DNA of 64,000 nucleotides from Paenibacillus aceti (GTDB taxonomy: Bacteria; Bacillota; Bacilli; Paenibacillales; Paenibacillaceae), in assembly GCF_003614185.1 (NCBI RefSeq), contig NZ_KZ987724.1:4614608-4678607 (forward strand). The letters are read 5' to 3'. Position 1 is the first letter of the stretch, and each line of letters begins with the position of its first letter. The translations under genes and the position numbers were made by a program. The notes beneath the pieces were generated by a model that saw nothing but the letters and a program-made list of their open reading frames with translations, was not told the origin of the DNA and did no database searches. Positions 8,330 to 17,682 of the stretch are shown here, one piece after another.

Positions 8330-11300
8330 ATGAAGAGTGTCATTATTGAGGAAATTATTAGTGGTCTGGGCAAGTCGGCTGCAGACCTTGTGAAGGATAA
8401 AATAATGCAGTCAAAATTTGTCCGCGATCTGAAGGAAAAGTGGGTTACAGATAACTATCACAATAAAACTGTAAATATATTTAAGGCCGCGGTGATCGAT
8501 GCGAAAGATGCTGTGAAGCTGCCCGATGATTTGTTTTGTGATTTGCTTGAGGATTCTGTCAATCGCGATGAAGTATTCCGTTGGATTCTTGAAGGCATAA
8601 GGCCTGGACAGATGGATAAGAGCAGGCTTAATACGACAGCGTATATGGAGTCCTTTCCAAGGTATCAAGACCATATATACCCTTTCTTCGAATTAATACT
8701 TGACCGTTTAGAACATTATAAAAAAACGCATTGGAGCCCGGAGTTTCTGGAAATACTGCATCAAATAGAGGAGATGAAGACGGCAAATCATGAGGGGTTC
8801 AAGTCGTTATCCGATAAGCAGGATAGGATGGAGTCCAAACAAGATAAGATAGCAGCTAAACAGGATCAAATGTATGAACTGCTTCATGACAAACTGGAAG
8901 ACCAAAAAAAGAGGTATACTCCGGAATGGTTTGAAGGTAAAGCTAGAGAAAACATAAAGAATATGGGGGAGCGTTACTCTGAAGAGTTAAATGTGGAAGT
9001 ACAGACATCGTTAATGATCGATGCGATCGAGCTGAATGATAAATTCAGGAGCCATATGATAGAGAGGTGCGACAGCATATTAGCAGGCGGCTTCTTCCGA
9101 AATATAGACCAAGTAGACCAAGTGATCACTACAAGTCTGGAGAAAATAAAAGAAATAAAGCGGGACATGGAATCGCTTAATGATCTGAAAGTATGCCTGC
9201 CGCGATTGGAACAATGCGTTAAGGACTTGAAAAGTTATCTTGATAAGAATCCGCATAATATCGGCAGCGGGCCATTAAGATACGAGGTCAACGACTTCTA
9301 CTCCAAGTACGTGGACAATGATAACAGTCTTCTTCGAATAGCGTTGAATCCTTACGTAGTGATATCTGGAGAGGCAGGCGCCGGTAAGTCTCACTTCATG
9401 GCAGATCAGGTACGGAAGAGAATAAACGCCAATAAGATGAGCATTTTTCTGTTAGGTCAGTTATTTCATTCAGAGGATACCATTCTGTCACAAATCAGAA
9501 AGCAATTAGTCATTGCAAGTGATGAAGAGATGGAAGCTGTATTTGAAGTGTTTAATGATTACGGGGTGGCTAAGGGGGAGCGCGTCGTCATTTTCATTGA
9601 TGCTCTCAACGAGGGAAAAGGTAAACATTATTGGCTGAATTCGCTGGGCGGCTTCGTCGAGAGGCTAAGAAAGCTTAACAACATAGCCTTAGTGATGAGT
9701 GTGCGAGATACCTATGAGGATGACATCATACCTGAGGGATTCTATAAAAGAAATAACGTGAACAAATATAAATTTGAAGGGTTCGATGATCTGGATCAAG
9801 CCATTCAGGAGTTCTTTAATTACTATCAAGTGCCGCTGGTTTTAAATGACTATCTAAATTATGAATTCAAAAATCCTCTATTCTTGAAAATGTACTGCAT
9901 GGCATACGATCAGGTTAATAGATCCGGTACGGAGAGCATTGAAGGTATTTTTAATAACTATTTCAAAAAGATCAATCAAGACTTGAAATTAAGGATCGAG
10001 AACTACCCGAAGTTCGGAAATTTGGTCGTTGAAGCTTTGTACTATTTTATTGATACCAAGCTTAAGCACAAGGGCAGCGAATCCTACCTTTTATACGAAG
10101 TGGCTTCCAGGGAAGTAAATCAGTCCATGATGCACCATGGACTAGGCATCAATTTCTTTGACGAGTTAATTAATGAGAAGATCATTACAGTGAACCCCAT
10201 AACCCAAAACGGGGAAGAAAAGAATATTGTCTATATCGCTTATGAATTATTTGAAGAGTACATCACCGCCAAGAAGATTATAGAAGCGAATAAGGTTCAC
10301 ACCTATACTAAAGCACGGGACCTAGAAGATTTCTTCTCGGATCAAAACCGCTATTTTCATTTGCTCTCCGATCGGCGCTCGAATCAAGGAATATTTCAAG
10401 CACTAGCCGTACAAATACCAGATGCGGTATCACCAGAGTTTATAGAGGAATTCGAAATGTATCATTGGCCGAAACGCATACTGAAGTACGAGGAGATTGA
10501 CTTTAAAGAGGCCTACTATAATAGCCTTACTTGGAGAAGACCGAGAGGAATCAATGGAATATCGCATTCGTATATATTAAATGAATCTCTATATAAGAGC
10601 TATTCTGAGCCATATCAAATGTATGAATTCTGGGATATAGTACTAAAATATACGATTGTAAAAGATCATTACTATAATGCGAATTTTCTGTACGAACAAT
10701 TAATTGAACTTAAGCTTGACGAATTTAACGCTTTCTGGACGGTTTATGTCAGTAAACGCTTTGATCAGAATGACAGCTTCAAGACGATCATGAAGTGGGC
10801 ATGGAAAGAGCATGCGGACCCATCTCAGCTGGATGATGAATCCATACAGTTATTAGGGATGAATATTGCCTGGTTTATGGCAAGTACATGTGATCGCGTA
10901 AGAGATGTTTCTATGAAAGCCATGGTGAAGCTCTTTACGAACCGGATCGATATTTTGACAGGTATTATCAAGAAGTTTGAAAGGGTTCAAGATGCCTATA
11001 TATTAGAAGCGCTATTTTGTGCTGCCTATGGATGTGTGATGAATACTCGCTGCATGGATCAAGTAGAAGGCTTGGCCTTATTTATCTATGAGGAGTTTTT
11101 TGACGGGAAGGAAATTATTCCTCATGCCATGATTCGCAACTATTTGACTGGGATCCTGGAATTTGCACTGTCTAAGGGGCTTTGCAGGAATATTCATGCC
11201 GATGACATCAAACCGCCGTTTCAGAACCGGTATGTATACCATGAAGTCAAGCAGGATGTAATTGACGATCTTAGAAGAGAACCCTCTGATGCAGAAATTA

Positions 11301-12415
11301 GTAGGTTGGATCCGTATGATTCTTACCAGAGCCGTGTTCTAGATTTAGAGATGTATTTTACATATCAAACCAACATCATTGATGATCTTCAAGCCTGTTA
11401 TACTAACGTTCCTAATCAATACGGGGATAGCATCCATTTTCAATCAGTAGAAATCATTGATCAGATCTTGCCAGAATGCAGGGGCAATTTCGTTCGAATG
11501 GTGATCAAGGAAATCTTTCAGATGGGCTACAATTTTATTAAATTCGGACAATTTGACTTAAGTGCTGATCATCACCAGATTGACAGCTTAGGACAGAAAT
11601 ATGAATGGATAGCCCTAAATAAGGTTCTCACTATTTATTTGGACAGCAAGCAATATATATGCCAGAGATTCTCCAAAGACTTTCCGGTAAAGTTCGAGGG
11701 GGTCTGGCAGTTTACATTCTTCAGGAAAATGGATCCAAGTATCGACTATTTTAGCCCTTTTGACACACGGGATTATCAGCATAAAAGAACAATAATGACA
11801 ATTGAGGATTTATGGAGTCAGTTTCGTTCGTATGCGGAGAAATCACTATATCAGATCGATTGGATCGCTGTGAATCGGATTGAATATACGGTGAATAATG
11901 AACTTCACAGTACAAGACCTTTTCTGATCAATAATAGTGATATAGAATCATTTAAGCGTTATATACAAGATCCTAATAATCTGCAGCAGCAGAAACCGTT
12001 TGAGGATTTATATGTAGGAGAAATTTATTGGTCAGAGGCTTATAAGAGCCTGTTAAATGAATTGAATACAGGAAACTGCAATAAATTGTATGATATGAGG
12101 ATCACTGATACCTATTTATGGGATATCAACGATGGTGCCATGAACAACTATATTGAATTCAGTATTTTATCCCCGATGATGCTAGCGGAATTAAAGCTTT
12201 CAATTGGCAGCCATGTCTTTGAGCTGGTCGATGAGAATGGTGAACTAGCAAGCCTGCAGTTATATGAACATAATTACGACAACCTCCTCCTATTGAGGAA
12301 GGATAAAGTAACCAGATACCTAATACGTTCAGACAAGGTGATAGGTTGGCCTGTTATAAATGGCGAGGATACTAGAATGATCATTTTTGATGGGTTACAG
12401 TTCCGGATCGATTAA
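8330..12415 (+). CDS. Large STAND-type NTPase, candidate defence protein
   Basis: A 1,361-residue cytoplasmic protein. Residues 1-140 are helical without a recognised fold. Residues 155-195 form a coiled coil with a repeated KQDxM/I pattern (DKQDRM, SKQDKI, AKQDQM). The P-loop NTPase begins near 340: Walker A GEAGAGKS at 347-354 and Walker B FIDALNEG at 422-429, the form common in NACHT/STAND proteins including Avs-type phage sensors. After about residue 600 comes a long region with no enzymatic motif, plausibly the ligand sensor. ATG 8330 follows GGAGGAA. It may act alone, as many such proteins do, or with the neighbouring operon. No nuclease, TIR, SIR2 or protease effector is recognisable, so function is inferred from architecture and context only. 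Confidence 0.8.
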   Translation: MKSVIIEEIISGLGKSAADLVKDKIMQSKFVRDLKEKWVTDNYHNKTVNIFKAAVIDAKDAVKLPDDLFCDLLEDSVNRDEVFRWILEGIRPGQMDKSRLNTTAYMESFPRYQDHIYPFFELILDRLEHYKKTHWSPEFLEILHQIEEMKTANHEGFKSLSDKQDRMESKQDKIAAKQDQMYELLHDKLEDQKKRYTPEWFEGKARENIKNMGERYSEELNVEVQTSLMIDAIELNDKFRSHMIERCDSILAGGFFRNIDQVDQVITTSLEKIKEIKRDMESLNDLKVCLPRLEQCVKDLKSYLDKNPHNIGSGPLRYEVNDFYSKYVDNDNSLLRIALNPYVVISGEAGAGKSHFMADQVRKRINANKMSIFLLGQLFHSEDTILSQIRKQLVIASDEEMEAVFEVFNDYGVAKGERVVIFIDALNEGKGKHYWLNSLGGFVERLRKLNNIALVMSVRDTYEDDIIPEGFYKRNNVNKYKFEGFDDLDQAIQEFFNYYQVPLVLNDYLNYEFKNPLFLKMYCMAYDQVNRSGTESIEGIFNNYFKKINQDLKLRIENYPKFGNLVVEALYYFIDTKLKHKGSESYLLYEVASREVNQSMMHHGLGINFFDELINEKIITVNPITQNGEEKNIVYIAYELFEEYITAKKIIEANKVHTYTKARDLEDFFSDQNRYFHLLSDRRSNQGIFQALAVQIPDAVSPEFIEEFEMYHWPKRILKYEEIDFKEAYYNSLTWRRPRGINGISHSYILNESLYKSYSEPYQMYEFWDIVLKYTIVKDHYYNANFLYEQLIELKLDEFNAFWTVYVSKRFDQNDSFKTIMKWAWKEHADPSQLDDESIQLLGMNIAWFMASTCDRVRDVSMKAMVKLFTNRIDILTGIIKKFERVQDAYILEALFCAAYGCVMNTRCMDQVEGLALFIYEEFFDGKEIIPHAMIRNYLTGILEFALSKGLCRNIHADDIKPPFQNRYVYHEVKQDVIDDLRREPSDAEISRLDPYDSYQSRVLDLEMYFTYQTNIIDDLQACYTNVPNQYGDSIHFQSVEIIDQILPECRGNFVRMVIKEIFQMGYNFIKFGQFDLSADHHQIDSLGQKYEWIALNKVLTIYLDSKQYICQRFSKDFPVKFEGVWQFTFFRKMDPSIDYFSPFDTRDYQHKRTIMTIEDLWSQFRSYAEKSLYQIDWIAVNRIEYTVNNELHSTRPFLINNSDIESFKRYIQDPNNLQQQKPFEDLYVGEIYWSEAYKSLLNELNTGNCNKLYDMRITDTYLWDINDGAMNNYIEFSILSPMMLAELKLSIGSHVFELVDENGELASLQLYEHNYDNLLLLRKDKVTRYLIRSDKVIGWPVINGEDTRMIIFDGLQFRID

Positions 12416-12523
12416 GGATTTTGCAAAAATCATACGTGCCCCTGTCCCTCATGAGAGCAGGGGTGCTGCTATGAAGCGCCAGTGAAATCCAACGTTTCTA
12501 ATGTTGCAGTGATCTCAGCATGA

Positions 12524-12703
12524 TGGAGGTTTATAGAACCCGTGAGAATTTTACATATTGGAGATACCGTATCCGATGTCGTCGGAGCCCAAAGAGCCGG
12601 CATCCAGGCCTGCTGGATAAATCGGCAGCAAGCATCCTGGACGCTTGAAGCAGCTCCGGACTATACGGTTCGAAATTTGAAGGAGATTAGAGATTTACTT
12701 TAG
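12524..12703 (+). pseudogene. C-terminal remnant of a HAD-superfamily hydrolase
   Basis: The frame after the TGA at 12521 reads a coherent HAD end: ILHIGDTVSDVVGAQRAG contains HAD motif IV (GDTxxDVxGAxxAG), followed by ACWINR, APDYTVRNLKEIRDLL and a TAG at 12701. The first 150 or so residues, including the nucleophile DxD motif, are absent, and there is no ribosome site. It appears to be what is left of a phosphatase gene after replacement of its upstream part, and may mark the right edge of the island. The rest of 12416-12719 holds only a weak CCCCTG/CAGGGG hairpin (12439-12463). Confidence 0.75.
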
Positions 12704-12719
12704 CATGAGAGAACCCTCC

Positions 12720-14018
12720 CTAAAATACCACCAACGTCAAATACAGCCCCAACAACGTCACGAACAGAATCGGAATCGTTAGTACGATCCCTGTCTTGAA
12801 ATAGGTGCCCCACGAAATATGAACGCCCTTTTTGGACAGGACGTGCAGCCAGACCAGGGTTGCCAGAGAGCCGATGGGGGTGATCTTGGGGCCGAGATCG
12901 GCGCCAATGACGTTAGCGTAGACCAGGGATTCGCGAAGCACATCGGAGGTGCTTGTCTCTGCAATGCCCAAGACGCCGGTCATGACGGCGGGCAGGTTAT
13001 TCATAATAGAAGATAGAAATGCTGAGATGTACCCCATAGCCATGGTGGAGACGAACAGCCCCTGATCTGCGGCAGCCTGAATCACTGTGGCTAGCACTTC
13101 GGTCAGTCCAGCGTTTCCGAGACCATAGACGACGACATACATACCAATGGAGAAGACGACGATGCTCCAAGGTGCGCCTCGAATGACGGCTTTCGTATCG
13201 ACCGCCTGGCTCCTTCGAGCCATTCCCCAGAAGAATAGCGCGACAGCGTCAGCAATTAAGGACACCGGGATATGAATGAATTGGCTAACCAGATAGCCGA
13301 TTAACAGAATCGCAATGACGTACCAGGAGAGGCGGAACATCCGCAGGTCCTTGATGGCCTCGGCCGGTTGCTTCAGCTTGGATGCATCATACTCTCGTGG
13401 GATGCTCTTGCGAAAATATATCAGCAGCACGACGATCGTTGCCGTGAGAGAGAACAGGTTAGGAATGATCATTCTGGCGGCATACTGCACAAATCCGATT
13501 TGAAAATAATCAGCAGAGACGATGTTCACCAGATTGCTGACAATCAAGGGGAGTGAGGTCGTATCCGCAATGAATCCGCTCGCTATGATGAAGGGGAAGA
13601 CCATCTTCTCCTCGAACTTAAGATGCCGGACCATCGCCAGTACGATGGGCGTCAGGATTAGGGCGGCGCCATCATTGGCAAAGAAGGCTGAGACGAGCGC
13701 CCCTAATATACTTACGTAGACGAACATCCGAATGCCGTTGTTTTTTGCGGCCCTGGCCATATGTAGAGCAGCCCATTCGAACAAGCCGATCTCGTCTAGA
13801 ATGAGCGAGATCACAATAATTGCGATGAAGGTCAAGGTGGCATTCCAGGTAATCTGGACGACTTCCCATACGTCGCCAAATCCGACAACGCCGGCTATTA
13901 GAGCCAGCACTGCACCGCCACAGGCAGACCAGCCGATGTTGAGGCCCTTAGGCTGCCAGATGACCAAAGTGAGCGTAATGATAAAAATGATAATTGCTGC
14001 CGTGATGTTGAAGACCAT
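12720..14018 (-). CDS. arsB: ArsB-type arsenite/antimonite efflux permease
   Basis: The 432-residue protein has the length and about 11-12 membrane spans of ArsB/ArsP-type ion pumps (ArsB/NhaD, IT superfamily). Seen: [15 protein letters not shown], the conserved ANDG(A/P) hairpin, then [24 protein letters not shown] and the C-terminal [16 protein letters not shown] and [23 protein letters not shown], the inverted second repeat. It expels arsenite using the proton gradient. No arsR or arsC lies beside it, which is unusual; other substrates of the superfamily cannot be excluded. ATG 14018 has a weak GGGGGA site. It is divergent from the reductase gene at 14178. Confidence 0.85.
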   Translation of the reverse strand: MVFNITAAIIIFIITLTLVIWQPKGLNIGWSACGGAVLALIAGVVGFGDVWEVVQITWNATLTFIAIIVISLILDEIGLFEWAALHMARAAKNNGIRMFVYVSILGALVSAFFANDGAALILTPIVLAMVRHLKFEEKMVFPFIIASGFIADTTSLPLIVSNLVNIVSADYFQIGFVQYAARMIIPNLFSLTATIVVLLIYFRKSIPREYDASKLKQPAEAIKDLRMFRLSWYVIAILLIGYLVSQFIHIPVSLIADAVALFFWGMARRSQAVDTKAVIRGAPWSIVVFSIGMYVVVYGLGNAGLTEVLATVIQAAADQGLFVSTMAMGYISAFLSSIMNNLPAVMTGVLGIAETSTSDVLRESLVYANVIGADLGPKITPIGSLATLVWLHVLSKKGVHISWGTYFKTGIVLTIPILFVTLLGLYLTLVVF

Positions 14019-14177
14019 AATGCTATATTTTCCCCCGAACGAACAAAGATGAAATTTCCGCTCTCCATTGTCTCACTTCGTTCTTTTTTTGTATATATGA
14101 AGTTTTGGTTATCATTATATAATAGAAAATAAATAGGTAAACTTATTTATTAGAAGCAAATATGGAGGGAATTAGAG

Positions 14178-14897
14178 ATGCAGCTTACCAATAAAACGGC
14201 CATCATTACTGGAGCAGGAAAAGGGATCGGAAGATCAATCGCAATCGCTTTGGCGAAGGAAGGCGTAAATCTCGGCTTGATTGCACGGACAGCCTCTGAT
14301 CTCGAATCATTGCAAAATGCTTTGCAGACGGAGCATTCCGTTAAAGTATTCATTGCGACAGCGGATATTTCCAATCAGCAAGAAGCCGAAGCGGCCGTAC
14401 TGAAGCTCCAGGAGCAGCTTGGTTCCGTAGATATTCTAATCAACAATGCGGGAATCGCGCAGTTTGGCACATTGATGGACATGGAGCCAAGTACATGGGA
14501 ACGAATTATTCAAGTGAACTTGATGGGGACTTACTATGTAACGCGTGCTGTACTTCCATTCATGCTGGAACAAAATAGGGGAGATATCATCAACGTGGCT
14601 TCCACTGCTGGTGAGCGTGGTTTTGCTACAGGCTCCGCTTATTGTGCGTCCAAGTTCGGCCTTCTCGGCTTAACGGAGTCTCTATTGCAGGAAGTTCGCA
14701 AATCGAACATTCGGGTAGTTGCTCTCACCCCTAGTACGGTTGCTACGGATCTAGCGGTTAATGCCGGACTGAAAATCGGGGACGAAGATCGGATGATGCA
14801 ACCAGAGGATGTTGCAGAACTAGCACTGGCTACCTTGAAATTGCCTTCCCGTGTGTTTATTAAAACGGCAGGTATTTGGACGACTAACCCGCAGTAG
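14178..14897 (+). CDS. yoxD: Short-chain dehydrogenase/reductase, YoxD/FabG-like
   Basis: A 239-residue classical SDR. Seen: cofactor motif TGAGKGIG at 11-18, NNAG at 89-92, and the catalytic Ser142, Tyr155 and Lys159 (SAYCASKFG). The C-terminal half (LTPSTVATDL, VFIKTAGIWTTNP) is close to what I remember of B. subtilis YoxD. The family reduces 3-oxoacyl or other carbonyl substrates with NADPH; the substrate here is unknown. ATG 14178 follows GGAGGG. It seems a single-gene unit with its own terminator. Confidence 0.85.
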   Translation: MQLTNKTAIITGAGKGIGRSIAIALAKEGVNLGLIARTASDLESLQNALQTEHSVKVFIATADISNQQEAEAAVLKLQEQLGSVDILINNAGIAQFGTLMDMEPSTWERIIQVNLMGTYYVTRAVLPFMLEQNRGDIINVASTAGERGFATGSAYCASKFGLLGLTESLLQEVRKSNIRVVALTPSTVATDLAVNAGLKIGDEDRMMQPEDVAELALATLKLPSRVFIKTAGIWTTNPQ

Positions 14898-14945
14898 GAA
14901 GCATGGACATCTAAATATCAGAACCCCGCTCTTATGGTGTGGATC

Positions 14946-14982
14946 AGGCTGTCGACATTCAACAATCGACAGCCTTTAATTT
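14946..14982 (+). terminator. Terminator after the YoxD-like gene
   Basis: Perfect 10-bp stem AGGCTGTCGA (14946-14955) with TCGACAGCCT (14966-14975), then TTAATTT. Confidence 0.75.
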
Positions 14983-15096
14983 GAAATATGGTAACCTGAA
15001 TAGGGATTCTTCCCGTTAGCTTAACAAAATGTTTGATCCATCGTGAATGGAATTAAGTTCTTGTCACCCGACTGAAATTTAGTATGTGATAGCAAA

Positions 15097-15124
15097 GAAA
15101 CACGCCATTGAAGGCGTGTTTCTG
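15097..15124. terminator. Terminator of the sigma/anti-sigma operon
   Basis: GAAACACGCC (15097-15106) pairs perfectly with GGCGTGTTTC (15113-15122). It lies 17 bases beyond the stop of the minus-strand gene ending at 15141, with A/T runs on both sides, so it may work both ways. Confidence 0.75.
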
Positions 15125-15140
15125 ATTTAGGCCTTGCTGT

Positions 15141-16694
15141 TCAAGGCAACAACGAAACCGTATAATCACGGTTCACCGAAATTGAATCTCCGGTTCGGGA
15201 CAGTGTGAGCGTATACTGGTCTAGCTTGGGCGCTGGAATATAGACGTTCAGATGATCCGACTCGAGGTAATCCTCGGCAATGCCGAAGCCATTCACATGG
15301 AATGACTTCATGTCCTCCCTTTGTTTTTTCCTGTAAGCATCGTAAGCTTCGGTTTCTTCTTTATCCAATTTCTCCCTAAGCATCTCCTCTTCTACGATAC
15401 CAAAGGATACGCCTTCCAGCCTCTTCTGTTTGGGACTGTCTTTTTTGATCTTCAAATGCAGATACCCTTCGGGAACGTAGTCCGCTCCTTCAATAACGAT
15501 TTCCTTATTCTTAAAATGTATCGTACGCGGGAATTCGGCGTTTAAAGACAACTCCAACTTCTCGCTTGGCTTGAATTCGCCTACCTGAAGACTTCCAATA
15601 TGAAGCGTCAATGAACGGACATTCGGTTCAAAATAAACGGACGATGAGAACGGCAATTGCAGCTTTCCTCCCTCATAATACAATAGACCTGATCCTGAAG
15701 GATCGTACCGATACTCACGGCCTTGATCATCCTTCAAATACGGGGCAGTCTCATCGTCTCTCGGAAATTCGTAGTACCATCCCTCAGGTCCTTTCAAAAT
15801 CAGATTCATCGTCGTCGGTTGAATCGTCAACTTTTCCAAGCTCAGTTCCTTCAGATCAAAATCACCAACAGGCAGCGCCTGCTTCGGTTCTAGCACTTTA
15901 TTGTGCAGCAGCTTGTCAGGCTGAATCGACACTTTAATAGTCCCCATTTGCTGGATATCTAAATTACGTTGCTCATCGGTAACAGTTCTTTTGGTAACCT
16001 CTAGCTCAAGTTCGGTGCCCTGCTCCAAAAACTGCTTAACCACGCCATCAGATAACTGATACTTATACGTTTCCTGCAGCACCGGTTTCCCGCTGCTATC
16101 GGCGGTCGTAATGACAGACGAAGAGGTCGTCGATCCTTGGCCAGCTAAGGTTTTGATTGGAGAAATCCAGATCGATACCGGACTGCTCCCATCGGTTATA
16201 TCGAATGCGTCAGTCTGAATGAAGCTTTTGAACAGCAGCTCCTCTTCCGTCAAATAGATGTCGCTAATCGTAATAATCGTGCCGTCTATCTTCATTGTCA
16301 CCGGGTCGATTGGTATATAGTCGTGGTTCATCGCCGTTTGGACACCGTCTTGCTCCCGGATATGCTCTAGCCAATCGATAGCGATATCAATGCCAGGCAC
16401 ACCTCTGACGAGCGAAGCAAAAGCAGGCGATATGGTAACACCTGCGAAGAACGTTACCACTAAGATCACCGCCACAGCCGTGCCTTTGAAGACGACAGGA
16501 ATCTTCCGCCGCTTGGACCGTATAGATACAATCGATTGCGATTCGATCTTCGCGTTGCCATCCAGCGTTAGCTCGCCCCGATCGAATTTGCCGGGCAGCT
16601 CCTCCGCGAATTGAAACAACGATTCGGGTACCGAAATCGTTTCCAACGCTTTCTCTAAACCTGCTTTCAAATCCGTATCACGTTCTCTACTCAT
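15141..16694 (-). CDS. Anti-sigma factor-like membrane protein, DUF4179
   Basis: A 517-residue protein with a cytoplasmic N-terminus (about 1-68), one membrane span (VVFKGTAVAVILVVTFFAGVTISPAFA, about 67-93) and a large extracellular part starting with the DUF4179 region (GIDIAIDWLEHIREQDGVQTAMNHDYIPI) and ending in a DUF5643-like beta domain. Such proteins are encoded after ECF sigma factors and hold them at the membrane until an envelope signal releases them. Its start overlaps the sigma gene stop by 4 bases, indicating translational coupling. The signal sensed is unknown. Confidence 0.85.
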   Translation of the reverse strand: MSRERDTDLKAGLEKALETISVPESLFQFAEELPGKFDRGELTLDGNAKIESQSIVSIRSKRRKIPVVFKGTAVAVILVVTFFAGVTISPAFASLVRGVPGIDIAIDWLEHIREQDGVQTAMNHDYIPIDPVTMKIDGTIITISDIYLTEEELLFKSFIQTDAFDITDGSSPVSIWISPIKTLAGQGSTTSSSVITTADSSGKPVLQETYKYQLSDGVVKQFLEQGTELELEVTKRTVTDEQRNLDIQQMGTIKVSIQPDKLLHNKVLEPKQALPVGDFDLKELSLEKLTIQPTTMNLILKGPEGWYYEFPRDDETAPYLKDDQGREYRYDPSGSGLLYYEGGKLQLPFSSSVYFEPNVRSLTLHIGSLQVGEFKPSEKLELSLNAEFPRTIHFKNKEIVIEGADYVPEGYLHLKIKKDSPKQKRLEGVSFGIVEEEMLREKLDKEETEAYDAYRKKQREDMKSFHVNGFGIAEDYLESDHLNVYIPAPKLDQYTLTLSRTGDSISVNRDYTVSLLP

Positions 16695-17260
16695 ATCGTC
16701 AGCTCCTTTGCTTGTCCTTGCGCCTGTTGAAGCGTAGCGCTGAGTTTTCGTCTGGCATGATATAGCCGGGACTTGACCGTGCCTTCTTTAATGTCCAGAA
16801 GAGCGGCGATCTCCTCGATCTTTAGTTCCTGAAAGTAATACAACCCGACAACGATCCGCTGATTCAGCTCCAGTGTAATGATCGACTCGAACAGCCGCTC
16901 CGACTGTTCCTTCCGGAGCAAACTTTCAAGTGGTGTAGAGGCCGCATCTTGAATCTCCATGCCATCGATATCTACGGTAATTTTATATCCCTGCTCTTTC
17001 CTCGCGATATCAACTGTCCGGTGAGCTAGCAACCGGCTGAACCAACCATAAAGTTTGTTAATTTCTTTACCGCTCACGATCGTCGAATACAATTCAATGA
17101 GTGCGTTCTGTACCGCTTCCTCCGCCAACGGCTTGGATTGCAGCATCATATATGCGGTCCGATATGCCTTCGGGATCAGCGGATTTACCAGCGTCCGGAA
17201 AGCGTCTTTATTCCCCTGCCTTATCTCATCCATTAGCCGCTGTTCGTTCTCCACTTCCAT
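16691..17260 (-). CDS. ECF-type RNA polymerase sigma factor
   Basis: The 189-residue protein has sigma region 2 (about 25-90: AYRTAYMMLQSKPLAEEAVQNALIELYS, then FSRLLAHRTVDIARK) and region 4 (about 125-175: LNQRIVVGLYYFQELKIEEIAALLDIKEGTVKSRLYHARRKL). It directs polymerase to stress promoters and is controlled by the overlapping downstream anti-sigma gene. ATG 17260 follows AAAGGAGAGG. A TGAACC-N16-CGCC pattern upstream (17314 to 17289, minus strand) could be its own promoter. Which B. subtilis ECF factor it matches cannot be settled by eye. Confidence 0.92.
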   Translation of the reverse strand: MEVENEQRLMDEIRQGNKDAFRTLVNPLIPKAYRTAYMMLQSKPLAEEAVQNALIELYSTIVSGKEINKLYGWFSRLLAHRTVDIARKEQGYKITVDIDGMEIQDAASTPLESLLRKEQSERLFESIITLELNQRIVVGLYYFQELKIEEIAALLDIKEGTVKSRLYHARRKLSATLQQAQGQAKELTI

Positions 17261-17288
17261 GATGTGTCCCTCTCCTTTCTCTATATAA

Positions 17289-17314
17289 GGCGTAAAGAAC
17301 CGGGTTTCGGTTCA
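17289..17314 (-). promoter_or_regulatory. Possible ECF autoregulatory promoter with palindrome
   Basis: On the minus strand TGAACC (17314-17309) and CGCC (17292-17289) are 16 bases apart, the layout of extracytoplasmic-function promoters. GAACCG (17297-17302) and CGGTTC (17308-17313) form a palindrome over the same bases. Both are 28 or more bases before the sigma gene start. Confidence 0.4.
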
Positions 17315-17428
17315 ATTATTTCTCGTAAAATTTCAAAAAAATTCATACCGTCTCGGGGGAAACAAATGATCTTACATGAATCTGTCTGTTCGGACGGCAT
17401 TGATTCACGAACATTATCATTCGAAGCA

Positions 17429-17456
17429 TAAAAAAACACGCAAGATCGGCGTGTTA
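17429..17456 (-). terminator. Second minus-strand terminator downstream of the RND gene
   Basis: On the minus strand AACACGC and GCGTGTT form a 7-bp stem followed by six or more T. No gene ends here, so it looks like a back-up for the RND transcript that keeps it out of the sigma operon. I see nothing else in 17315-17610; two short frames there lack ribosome sites. Confidence 0.6.
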
Positions 17457-17614
17457 GTGGATATAAGTACGATAACTATTTTACATCCAGAAAGACTAAG
17501 AAGCAGTACACGGACTATTACATTAACAAATATCAAAGCAGAAGACACCAGTGCATTGCATTTTACGATTGAGCTTACCGCAGTATTCAATCTTTGATAC
17601 ATATGGAAAATACC

Positions 17615-17662
17615 AAAAAAGGAGCGATTGCCCCCTTAATATGGGGATCGCTCCTTTTCGTA
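17615..17662 (-). terminator. Terminator of the RND exporter gene
   Basis: AAAAGGAGCGAT (17617-17628) pairs with ATCGCTCCTTTT (about 17647-17658), with an inner CCCC/GGGG pair and a T run on the minus strand. It starts 21 bases after the stop at 17683. Confidence 0.85.
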
Positions 17663-17682
17663 TGCAATCTAACGCCAGTTGC

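Noticed and set aside
17376-17602. Small genes on both strands between sigma and RND genes
   Set aside because: Neither has a ribosome site; the hydrophobic minus-strand frame runs through a terminator hairpin.
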